From CALGLS01 sp047626155 (GTDB lineage Bacteria; Bacteroidota; Bacteroidia; Chitinophagales; Saprospiraceae): a DNA stretch of 64,000 bases. The stretch is from positions 1 through 64,000 of the forward strand of contig JBLHRR010000013.1 of NCBI GenBank assembly GCA_047626155.1, given 5' to 3'. This document shows, in pieces, positions 54,042 to 61,763 of this stretch (its first letter is position 1; each line of letters opens with the position of its first letter). The translations under genes and the position numbers were made by a program. The notes beneath the pieces are model-generated. The model made no database searches, was not told where the DNA came from, and saw only the letters and a list, made by a program, of their open reading frames with translations.

Positions 54042-54323
54042 AAAGGAAATATGGATTTGATCTTTGACAAAGAAAACAGTGATTAGGTCAAAGAAGCGTA
54101 CAGTTATTACACAAAAATTTGTTTGCACAAAGTGTATTAGCGGCAATAAGAAATAAATATCTGGCTTTTCCAAATTTTAAATTCATCAATTGTGGATATT
54201 CTCATTAAAAACCCTTATTTTAGGACAGATCGCATGATTAATACCCATCACCTCGCTTTTTACAAGAATCATTACCGTTTTCAAGCTCAAAAGATAAGGA
54301 AGAAAGCTCTTGTATTCCTGCAC

Positions 54324-54354
54324 TTGACAAGCAGAGATAAAAAGCTTACTTTTG
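54324..54354 (+). promoter_or_regulatory. Consensus promoter immediately upstream of R1 copy G
   Basis: TTG at 54324-54326, 20 bp, then TACTTTTG at 54347-54354: near-ideal Bacteroidota promoter. Transcription would begin about 54361 and run straight into R1 copy G and on towards rpoD. Confidence 0.75.
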
Positions 54355-54384
54355 CGCCGTATTTGAGAGATGTTGGGCAATTGT

Positions 54385-54507
54385 ACATCAAAAAAAATTA
54401 ACTTAGATCGCTGCAATCATTTTTTTAATGCAAAACGACCACAGGGAGAGTGCTTTAACTAAATGATTGAGAGTATAGTGATCTAAATTATTTTTTGTGT
54501 CATAATG
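54385..54507 (+). repeat. R1 structured palindromic element, copy G (divergent stem)
   Basis: Left flank CATCAAAAAAAATTAAC; outer stem TTAGATCGCT (54403-54412) with AGTGATCTAA (54477-54486); inner stem CAATCATTT (54414-54422) with AAATGATTG (54461-54469); loop AAAACGACCACA then GGGAGAGTG (54444-54452), identical to the loop of copy F; right flank ATTATTTTTTGTGTCATAAT. Stem sequences differ entirely from copies B-F and from A. Confidence 0.85.
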
Positions 54508-54965
54508 ATATTTCAATAATTTAGAATTGAATTTCTGTTTTTCTCATCACCGATTCACTTACGGACCCCATTCTAACAAATTTTTAAGTTTTTACGCTAT
54601 ACTATTTTTAATAAATTAGCGTCTATTTAATCCCATCGAAAAAATCTTCTTAACGGAAGAACTGACTTCAACACGCTTTTACACACCTATCTGCTTTGGC
54701 AGGTAGCTAAAACGAGAATACCTATTAAATCTGAACTTCATACGTATATTCGCTGTTAAATATATTGTATGGGCTATCGGATCTAATAGGAAAAGTGACT
54801 TAATATTAAAAATAAGCCTTATTAGTAAGTGAGTGATTGTCTATTTATAGTTGGGAGTTATAGCTTTACATAGAATTAGAGGTAACAAATCAGCAAAAAG
54901 ACCATTATTCAACCTTATGAAAAGACAGATTTCTTTTTACATATAAATTTATAAACTGTTATTGC

Positions 54966-55835
54966 ATGAGACAACTTAAAATTACAAAATCAATTACCAA
55001 TCGGGAAAGTCAATCCTTAGAGAAGTACCTGCAGGAAATTGGAAAAGTTGATCTGTTAACCCCCGAAGAAGAGGTGGATTTAGCTAAAAAAATCAAGCAA
55101 GGAGACCAAGCGTCCCTTGAAAAACTAACAAAAGCTAATCTCCGTTTCGTAGTTTCCGTGGCCAAACAGTATCAAAACCAAGGTCTATCTCTCTCTGATT
55201 TGATCAACGAAGGTAATCTAGGTCTTATCAAAGCCGCTCAGCGTTTTGATGAAACCAGAGGTTTTAAATTTATCTCTTACGCAGTATGGTGGATTCGTCA
55301 GTCTATTCTTCAAGCACTCGCAGAACAATCTCGTATCGTTCGTCTTCCCCTCAATAAAGTTGGATCTCTAAACAAGATCAATAAAGCTTTCTCTGAGCTG
55401 GAACAAGAATTCGAAAGAGAACCCTCTTCTGAGGAATTAGCGGAGATGCTAGAAATACCGACTGAAGAAGTAGAAACAACACTTGGGGTCGCTGCCCGTC
55501 ACGTATCTATGGATGCTCCATTCGTAGAAGGAGAGGATAACTCTCTATTAGACGTGTTGGAAAACAGCGGAACACCTGGTACCGACAAAGCTTTGGAATA
55601 CAAGGAGTCTTTGAGCCGTGAAATCAACCGCTCACTTAGCACCCTTACTGATCGCCAATGCGACGTTATCAAACTTTATTTCGGTATAGGTATAGAACAC
55701 CCCATGTCTTTGGAAGATATCGGAGACAAATTCGGTCTCACCAGAGAACGTGTTCGCCAAATTAAGGACAAAGCCATCAACAAATTGCGTAACACTTCAA
55801 GAAGTAAATTACTCAAGAATTATTTGGGCGCTTAA
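54966..55835 (+). CDS. rpoD: Primary RNA polymerase sigma factor (RpoD/SigA type)
   Basis: 289 residues, the short Bacteroidota form without region 1.1. Region 1.2 (SLEKYLQEIGKVDLLTPEEE), region 2 (ANLRFVVSVAKQYQNQGLSL, DLINEGNLGLIKAAQRFDET, FKFISYAVWWIRQSILQALA), region 3 (LEQEFEREPSSEELAEMLEI) and region 4 (IGDKFGLTRERVRQIKDKAI) are all present. It should recognise the TTTG / TAnnTTTG promoters seen across the window. Single gene with a strong terminator. Confidence 0.97.
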   Translation: MRQLKITKSITNRESQSLEKYLQEIGKVDLLTPEEEVDLAKKIKQGDQASLEKLTKANLRFVVSVAKQYQNQGLSLSDLINEGNLGLIKAAQRFDETRGFKFISYAVWWIRQSILQALAEQSRIVRLPLNKVGSLNKINKAFSELEQEFEREPSSEELAEMLEIPTEEVETTLGVAARHVSMDAPFVEGEDNSLLDVLENSGTPGTDKALEYKESLSREINRSLSTLTDRQCDVIKLYFGIGIEHPMSLEDIGDKFGLTRERVRQIKDKAINKLRNTSRSKLLKNYLGA

Positions 55836-55928
55836 AAAGCCCTTACCCATTTTTCGTTTAGAGCATTGCGATAAGCAATTATAGTATTGCCCTTAACCAT
55901 GATGAAATATAACAAAGAAATAACTACT

Positions 55929-55954
55929 GCGCCTCGGATTGATTTCCGGGGCGC
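55929..55954 (+). terminator. Terminator after rpoD
   Basis: GCGCCTCGG (55929-55937) pairs with CCGGGGCGC (55946-55954) with one G-T pair, followed by nine T. Confidence 0.9.
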
Positions 55955-56135
55955 TTTTTTTTTGCGAGCCCCGTTTTTTTGCGAGTCCCGAGCGGCGGCT
56001 CGGGTGAATGTAGGGTTGACTCCTCTAGGGGCTTTCGGGAGATACGAAAATACCTCGCTCGGATGTCCTTTCATGAAAATATAAGGATCGAAAGTATTGC
56101 TTCTGTCTAAAGTAGTATTTTCAAAACCTTCTCCG

Positions 56136-56143
56136 TAAATTTG
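56136..56143 (+). promoter_or_regulatory. -7 box of the GAPDH gene
   Basis: TAAATTTG, a perfect TAnnTTTG, 108 bp before the start codon. No clear TTTG lies at the -33 position. Confidence 0.5.
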
Positions 56144-56251
56144 CATCGTTTTAGACTACCTACCGTTATAATTTAAACACCATTAAATTAGCAATGTCCA
56201 CAATTACCATTGTTGCTATTTTTTTTTAAAACCATTTAATCTTTACCATTC

Positions 56252-57727
56252 ATGAACGAAAAAGAATTATTGCTCCGAAACCAGGCCGATGCCTCTTTGC
56301 AGGATTGGAGAGAAAAAGAAAAAACCGCACTAGAGTTGCTCAAGGTTGCTGGTGACCTTCGCTTTGACAGATCTATCGAATTAGTCATCTTCCGACGTAA
56401 TATCTACGATAGCAGAGCGAGTGAAATTTTGAACAATCATTTGTTTGCTCAAAACTATGTCAACCAACCGCTGTCTGTTGATTTGAGTTTGGAATTAGCT
56501 AATGCTATTGCTGTAATTCCTGATCTTGGCCCAGCCAAATTGGATATTGGAAAACTAGGTGCTGAATGGTTAGAGCAAAAAGATCAATACAAAACTGTGG
56601 TGGACTTCATTCACGACAAGTTGAAAAATAACATTACTAATACAGATGATGGAATCAATTCAAAAGACGTTGTTCTTTATGGATTTGGTCGTATCGGTCG
56701 AATAGCCGCTCGTATCATTATTGGAAACACGGGTAGGGGAGAGCAGTTGCGATTGAAAGCAATTGTACTTCGTCAAAAAATGAAGAACCGTAAAGAAGAA
56801 GCGGAAAAAAGAGCTGCATTATTGGAAGAAGATTCTGTGCACGGAAGATTTCGTGGAACCATTGCCGTTTCTGAAGATGGCGAGGAGCTAATCATTAACG
56901 GTAACCGGGTAAAACTAATTTACGCTAGTAGCCCAACAGAAATTGATTACACTTCTTACGGAATTAACAATGCGCTTGTTATTGATAATACTGGTGTTTG
57001 GAGAGACAAAGAAGAGCTAAGTATTCATCTTCGTCCGGGGATAGACCAAGTCTGCTTATCTGCGCCAGGAAAGGGAATTCCAAATGTCGTATTTGGCGTA
57101 AACCACAAAACATTCAAACCAGAGGAAGATCAGATTTTCTGCGCTGCCTCTTGTACAACAAACGCTATTGCTCCTATTCTAAAGGTCATCAATGATAACC
57201 TCGGTATTCAAAGAGGACACTTGGAAACGATTCATGCTTACACTAGCGATCAAAACCTTTTGGACAACTTCCATAAGAAGCCAAGAAGAGGAAGAGGCGC
57301 TGCTGTAAACATGGTGTTAACCAGTACTGGTGCTGCCAACGCAGTGAATATTGTAATGCCGGAATTGGCTGGAAAGCTGACTGGAAATGCGGTTCGTGTT
57401 CCTACGCCAAATGTCTCTTTAGTAATCCTGAACCTAACGATTGATAAAGAAACTTCAGTAGAAACTTTAAATAAAATGTTCAAGGAGGCTTCTATTTACG
57501 GAGACCTTATTGAGCAGATTCATTATTCTGAATCAACAGAGTTTGTATCTACACAAGCGGTTGGTATGACAACGACTTCGGTCTTCGATGCCCCTTCTAC
57601 AATCGTTTCGCCGGATGGTAAAAATATTACGATCTATGCTTGGTATGACAACGAGTTTGGCTACACCAGTCAGTTGGTACGATTGGCGAAGTATGCAGCT
57701 AAAGTGAGACGTTTTTCTTACTATTAG
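56252..57727 (+). CDS. Long-form glyceraldehyde-3-phosphate dehydrogenase
   Basis: 491 residues, about 150 longer than ordinary GAPDH, because a ~138-residue helical extension precedes the dinucleotide fold (YGFGRIGRIAARII at 143-156). The catalytic Cys301 lies in AASCTTNAIAP and His328 in ETIHAYTSDQNLLDNFHKKP followed by RRGRGAAVNM. The NAD-discriminating Asp that normally ends strand 2 is not evident (KAIVLRQKMKNRKEEAE instead), hinting at different cofactor use. This long form is known from Bacteroidota and some gamma-proteobacteria. It interconverts glyceraldehyde-3-phosphate and 1,3-bisphosphoglycerate; direction and cofactor are not resolved. Single gene. Confidence 0.9.
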   Translation: MNEKELLLRNQADASLQDWREKEKTALELLKVAGDLRFDRSIELVIFRRNIYDSRASEILNNHLFAQNYVNQPLSVDLSLELANAIAVIPDLGPAKLDIGKLGAEWLEQKDQYKTVVDFIHDKLKNNITNTDDGINSKDVVLYGFGRIGRIAARIIIGNTGRGEQLRLKAIVLRQKMKNRKEEAEKRAALLEEDSVHGRFRGTIAVSEDGEELIINGNRVKLIYASSPTEIDYTSYGINNALVIDNTGVWRDKEELSIHLRPGIDQVCLSAPGKGIPNVVFGVNHKTFKPEEDQIFCAASCTTNAIAPILKVINDNLGIQRGHLETIHAYTSDQNLLDNFHKKPRRGRGAAVNMVLTSTGAANAVNIVMPELAGKLTGNAVRVPTPNVSLVILNLTIDKETSVETLNKMFKEASIYGDLIEQIHYSESTEFVSTQAVGMTTTSVFDAPSTIVSPDGKNITIYAWYDNEFGYTSQLVRLAKYAAKVRRFSYY

Positions 57728-57790
57728 TGGAGTGATAAAGAGGGAAAGGGCGTTTAGCTTTTGCTTTCTTTGTATAGAAAATGAATAAAA

Positions 57791-57827
57791 AAAACTATTA
57801 ACTGGCCTTAGGCTGGTTAATAGTTTT
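57791..57827. terminator. Bidirectional terminator after the GAPDH gene
   Basis: AAAACTATTAAC (57791-57802) pairs perfectly with GTTAATAGTTTT (57816-57827), with GGCC/GGCT inside; T-run right, A-run left. It serves the convergent lipoprotein gene too. Confidence 0.85.
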
Positions 57828-57847
57828 TTTGTTAAATCAAGTTGTAT

Positions 57848-58735
57848 CTAATTAGAAAGAGACACCGCTTTCTTATTATTCGTCTCATCACATTCCCTCA
57901 CTGCAAGATACGGATCCAATTGTATGATAAGCATGGAAGAGTATTTTGTTTTCTTGGTAATGTCCAGGCGAATAACGCCGGTGTAAACTTCTCCGGGTTT
58001 CAACAAATCCTGATCATTGATGAAAGCTCCACCAATAGGGATGGACCCTTTCGATAATTTACCTGTTCTATTTAAGAAGGCCTTAATGGCCAAGTTCCTT
58101 TCTCCTTTTCCTGATTCTCCTTTAAAGGAAGCAGGGCCTTTTCCATTATTGGAAATACGGTATTCAATGGTCGCCCATTTTCTTGTTTGGCGTGTTATTA
58201 TCAATGTATCAAGGCGAAGGTCAGGACAGAAGTTTCGGGCAATATAGTCTTTACCTTTTGAGCTGTTGTCTCCAACAGAAATGGTAAAGGAATCATCTTC
58301 CTCTTCTTCAGCTAACTTGCGATTTGGATCAAGACGTAATTTCATTGTTTGTTTTTTCAATGATTGTCCTGCCTCTAATGTAATGTCATTGTTGAGCACT
58401 TGCTGGATAATATCATTTTTATAAGCAAGTAGGGCTGCTTTTTTAAGACTTTTATCAAATTCGAAGTAAATGGGAGGTTTTGTGCGCTCTCCCTTTTTAT
58501 GGAAAATGGTTTCCCGGCCAGTATTGATGAGCTTGTATTGTAGCTGCGCAGATTTAGATTTTTTCTTCTTTACTACGATGTCAGCAACCACAATGCGGTA
58601 ACCATTATAGGCCCGTGTGACGCTAGGAAGGCTATCTACTGTTACGTTTTTGGGACTTGAACAGGCAGTCAGACTTTGGAGCAGTAAGATCGGAAAGACA
58701 AAGAATAAGTCAGACCATTTTAATTTAAAAATCAT
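57848..58735 (-). CDS. Lipoprotein with CARDB-like domain
   Basis: 295 residues. Lipobox LTAC with Cys25. Two beta-sandwich-like halves: ~40-140 (YRIVVADIVVKKKKSKSAQL, QYKLINTGRETIFHKKGE) and ~165-290 (FCPDLRLDTLIITRQTRKWA, EYRISNNGKGPASF ... LKPGEVYTGVIRLDITKK ... VRECDETNNKKAV). The latter ends with the E-x-D-E-x-N-N signature of CARDB adhesion domains. Exported and membrane-anchored; the partner is unknown. R1 copy E lies upstream in the opposite orientation. Confidence 0.75.
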   Translation of the reverse strand: MIFKLKWSDLFFVFPILLLQSLTACSSPKNVTVDSLPSVTRAYNGYRIVVADIVVKKKKSKSAQLQYKLINTGRETIFHKKGERTKPPIYFEFDKSLKKAALLAYKNDIIQQVLNNDITLEAGQSLKKQTMKLRLDPNRKLAEEEEDDSFTISVGDNSSKGKDYIARNFCPDLRLDTLIITRQTRKWATIEYRISNNGKGPASFKGESGKGERNLAIKAFLNRTGKLSKGSIPIGGAFINDQDLLKPGEVYTGVIRLDITKKTKYSSMLIIQLDPYLAVRECDETNNKKAVSLSN

Positions 58736-58882
58736 TTTCTCAGTTTGTGATCGAAGTACTGTTCTCAGTCAAAGGTTTTAACTTGATGACATAGAATATA
58801 TCTGGTACTCTTTAATTTGTTTACTTGGTATTTAGGCAAAAATGAAGCCGTAGCCGAATCAGTACTATAAGAAAGTTATAAG

Positions 58883-59007
58883 TAACAACAAAAAATTAAC
58901 TTCCCGATTTGGAAACGATTATGTAAACCAAAATGACCAAAGGGAGAGTGATTTATATAATCGTTTCCATGAAAGAAATCGGGGAATTATTTTTTGTGTA
59001 ATATTAA
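58883..59007 (+). repeat. R1 structured palindromic element, copy E
   Basis: Flank TAACAACAAAAAATTAAC; outer stem TCCCGATTT (58902-58910); inner stem GGAAACGATTATGTAAACC (58911-58929); loop AAAATGACCAAA then GGGAGAGTG (58942-58950); right flank ATTATTTTTTGTGTAATATTA. It ends 2 bp before the stop codon of the GTPase gene and lies antisense to both neighbouring genes. Confidence 0.9.
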
Positions 59008-59008
59008 G

Positions 59009-60733
59009 CTACACAGATAATGCATTTTCCAGGTCTTTTAGTCGATTTTCAATGTCTTTTTGCTTCCCTTCTATCTGAGTAATTTGAGTTTCCTCCTCCT
59101 TTAAAAGCGTATCAAACTCATCAAAATTACCGTCAATCTTGTCTTTTATATTTCGGATGTACTGATTTAGCTTAGTCGTCACTTCCCCTTCCAGCTGTTG
59201 TCTTCCCTTTTCTATCTCCACTCGGTAGCCGTTGATGACCTTTTTCCGTTGAATTCCCACAGAGACGCCTGCGAACAACAATCCTATAGTGGTCAGAATG
59301 CCGCCGGTAATGTCAAAGACCATCCCATTGGTAACCGTAGCTAGAATAACACCGATGACGGCGATACCCGAACCTGTAGCGACATTGGGTGACATGGACT
59401 TATGGCCGGGGAAAAGCTCTTCATCTGTGAAATTCTCCGAACGGTTCATAAACCGAGTAAACGCTTCTTGTAAATCCTGAATGACATGAGTTCGCTTTTC
59501 AGCAATTTCACTAAACAAATCATGATTTTCTTTCAGAATGGTTTTACTATTTCTAATTTTTAGATCAATCATGTGGGCCATTTGCTGAATGCTGTCGGCT
59601 ATATCGACGACTCCGGAATTGAGTCGGTCTTTCATTGCAGCGTTGAGGTCACGTTCTAGGTTTTTAGCAATGTCGCCAAGCCATTCCTGCGCCGATTCTT
59701 TTTTACTAAAGAAAGAAGAAAAGGAACGTTTTAGTAGCGTAAAGAAATTCAGTCCTTCACTCAGTTCTCTTTCTGTCTTCAATGTTATTCTATCATAAGC
59801 GGCCAGTAAATTTTCAATCAAGGTATTGACCTGATATTGCGATTTCTTTTCTTGGTCATCTAGAGTTTGCTGAACATCCTTTCGGAAAAAAGTATCCGCG
59901 TCCCATTGTTGTTTTCGGATGAGCATTCCTTGGGAGATTCGGTCGTTGAGATTTTGCGCCGTTTGCACATTACTTTGCAATTTTAACAAAGGTGCTTTTC
60001 CTCCCGTAATATGTTCCATGATGTATGCACGAATGTTTTTAAATCCGCTGATTTCTTTTTCGCCTTCTATTTCCTGCTTGGCAGAAACGGCAAAAACCAA
60101 AGGAGATTCAATTCCTTTATCTTTAGCATATTTTTTAACGCCTTCAGTATTAATCGCGAGGTCCTCCTCATTCATCAAATCTTTTTGCTGTAAAACAAAA
60201 ACAATCTTCTTACGCCAGTCGTCATGGATGTAATTGAAGAAATCCCAGGCGGATTGGCGATAAGGATTTTTAGCTTCAAAAACAAAAACGATTAGGTCAG
60301 AAGCAGGTATAAATTTTTCGGTAATTTCCTGATGATGATCCACGATGGTGTTTGTACCCGGTGTATCTACGATGGCAATTTCCTTTAGGATTTCTACCGG
60401 TTGTGTTATCCTTTTCAGAAAAGGAGAAATATCTGTGAAGCTTTCTTCAGCGCCATAAACGATCTGTTGAATGGTATCTGTCATTGGCGAAGGAGCTACC
60501 TTACAAATTTCTTTACCCGCATCTAAAAGTGCATTGATGAAACTGCTCTTTCCAGCCTTTACCTCACCCACAATGACGAACATAAAAGGTTCGTTGATGC
60601 GTTCCTTCAAATCCTGAATCGTTTGCTGAAGTTCGTGGTGACCAATTTCTTGGGTCAGTCCATGCAACTCGCCAACGATATGGTTAATTTGGATGCGTTG
60701 ATTTTTTAGTTTTTGATCTAAGATTTCGTTCAT
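59009..60733 (-). CDS. Dynamin-like GTPase
   Basis: 574 residues. G1 GEVKAGKS at 56-63, G3 DTPG at 123-126, and a variant G4 QQKD at 182-185 instead of NKxD. A helical bundle follows (~260-440), then two hydrophobic segments (SGIAVIGVILATVTNGMVFD; ITTIGLLFAGVSVG-like) as a membrane paddle and a coiled C-terminus (EEETQITQIEGKQKDIENRL). The layout matches bacterial dynamin-like proteins, which bind and remodel membranes using GTP. It is usually found in pairs; here there is one gene. It likely acts at the inner membrane. Confidence 0.85.
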   Translation of the reverse strand: MNEILDQKLKNQRIQINHIVGELHGLTQEIGHHELQQTIQDLKERINEPFMFVIVGEVKAGKSSFINALLDAGKEICKVAPSPMTDTIQQIVYGAEESFTDISPFLKRITQPVEILKEIAIVDTPGTNTIVDHHQEITEKFIPASDLIVFVFEAKNPYRQSAWDFFNYIHDDWRKKIVFVLQQKDLMNEEDLAINTEGVKKYAKDKGIESPLVFAVSAKQEIEGEKEISGFKNIRAYIMEHITGGKAPLLKLQSNVQTAQNLNDRISQGMLIRKQQWDADTFFRKDVQQTLDDQEKKSQYQVNTLIENLLAAYDRITLKTERELSEGLNFFTLLKRSFSSFFSKKESAQEWLGDIAKNLERDLNAAMKDRLNSGVVDIADSIQQMAHMIDLKIRNSKTILKENHDLFSEIAEKRTHVIQDLQEAFTRFMNRSENFTDEELFPGHKSMSPNVATGSGIAVIGVILATVTNGMVFDITGGILTTIGLLFAGVSVGIQRKKVINGYRVEIEKGRQQLEGEVTTKLNQYIRNIKDKIDGNFDEFDTLLKEEETQITQIEGKQKDIENRLKDLENALSV

Positions 60734-60842
60734 GTATGTCTATGTTAAGTAAATAACAATTAATTAAATTCTACTACCTCCTCGGGTGGCAGCCCCTCCT
60801 TTAGGAGGCTTGGAGGTTGCGCTGGCAAAAGGGTATAGTAAC

Positions 60843-61481
60843 TTATTCTACAATGCAACTTTCTAAAATAAGCCCTGCTCCTGGTCCGCTACAAAAAAGC
60901 AAGTCTAAGATACTCAAATTGCTCAAAAATCCATGTCTGTCTTCAAATGCTTGGGGATAATAGGCTGCTTTAAAATGTTCATCTGCCCGTTGTTTATGTT
61001 GCTTCGGATGAATAGCGTTGCGCCAATCTGCTGTATCACCAGAAGGGGCTGCTTGATATTCAGCAGTCAAAGTTATGGAAACGTCCAGTTGTAACTTTTT
61101 TGTTATCCAAAGGAGTAAATCGTAATTGAAGTCCCAAAGGTATTCATATTCCTTTTGGTAAAAAGCCTTTAGTTCATCTCCGTAATATTCAAAGAAAGGA
61201 CTGTTGCCATAAGCAGATTGTATGGTTCGCCAATGTTGGTTTCGCCAGCTGCTGTCCTCCTCCGAAATGCGGGTTTGACGGATATCCTGTTGTTCATTTT
61301 TTCCTTTTACCAATGGGATAGAAAGCATCAAAACGCCATTAGCACCAGCAATATAGCAGCGATTGCGATAACTCCCTTTTCGGTAATGTTCTTTTTGTTC
61401 TAACAAGACCTCTTCATGCCGCAGTAACTTAGCAAAGTACTGGGTGGAAGGGAGGTATTGAAGTTCTATAAGTAGTGGCAT
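60843..61481 (-). CDS. WbqC-family protein
   Basis: 212 residues. ELQYLPSTQYFAKLLRHEEV, HYRKGSYRNRCYIAGANGVL, LSIPLVKG and RNQHWRTIQSAYGNSPFFEY match the WbqC family, often encoded with sugar or O-antigen genes and of uncertain enzymology. No signal peptide. R1 copy F lies in front of it, in the same orientation. Confidence 0.88.
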   Translation of the reverse strand: MPLLIELQYLPSTQYFAKLLRHEEVLLEQKEHYRKGSYRNRCYIAGANGVLMLSIPLVKGKNEQQDIRQTRISEEDSSWRNQHWRTIQSAYGNSPFFEYYGDELKAFYQKEYEYLWDFNYDLLLWITKKLQLDVSITLTAEYQAAPSGDTADWRNAIHPKQHKQRADEHFKAAYYPQAFEDRHGFLSNLSILDLLFCSGPGAGLILESCIVE

Positions 61482-61524
61482 GGGCGTAAAGGTATGGAAA
61501 TATTAATTTTAAGGGAGCGTACTT

Positions 61525-61651
61525 TAGGTATTACACTAAAAATAATATCCCGATTTTTTTCGTGGAAACGATTATGTAAACCACTCTCCCTGTGGTCGTT
61601 TTGATTTACATAATCGTTTCCAAATCGGGAAGTTAATTTTTCGTTGTTACT
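61525..61651 (-). repeat. R1 structured palindromic element, copy F (only minus-strand copy)
   Basis: Reading the minus strand: flank TAACAACGAAAAATTAAC, outer stem TCCCGATTT, inner stem GGAAACGATTATGTAAATC with GGTTTACATAATCGTTTCC, loop AAAACGACCACA then GGGAGAGTG (plus-strand 61582-61590), right flank ATTATTTTTAGTGTAATACC. Between divergent genes. Confidence 0.9.
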
Positions 61652-61763
61652 AGACAGATGATTCCATTATAAAGATTGTCAAACCAGCCCCCCGCCCGTC
61701 TGCGACAGTCGGACTGGTTCCGGTCAGGCGAGTTTGTCTTAAACTATAGGTATCTTCGCCGCT

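Larger units (their letters stand above)
54042..54965. other. Long intergenic region upstream of rpoD with promoter and R1 copy G
   Basis: A 924-bp gap. It contains a consensus promoter at 54324-54354, R1 copy G at 54385-54507 and about 450 bp of AT-rich sequence before rpoD. A 69-codon open frame (54192-54401) runs through the promoter and into R1 and is not considered a gene. Confidence 0.55.
55836..56251. other. Intergenic region between rpoD and the GAPDH gene
   Basis: 416 bp holding the rpoD terminator, a GC-rich palindrome (CCCGAGC/GCTCGGG at 55987-56004) unlike the AT-rich surroundings, and the GAPDH promoter box. No gene is seen; minus-strand open frames here cross the terminator. 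Confidence 0.55.

Noticed and set aside
54192..54401. 69-codon open frame upstream of rpoD
   Set aside because: It starts at GTG, crosses a consensus promoter, ends in the R1 left flank and has no recognisable features.
55832..56146. 104-codon minus-strand open frame after rpoD
   Set aside because: It reads through the rpoD terminator and the GC-rich palindrome; its composition reflects these repeats.
18619..61651. R1 elements as integron attC sites or a CRISPR array
   Set aside because: No core RYYYAAC/GTTRRRY pair or integrase was found, the elements are dispersed singly between housekeeping genes, and there are no spacers.
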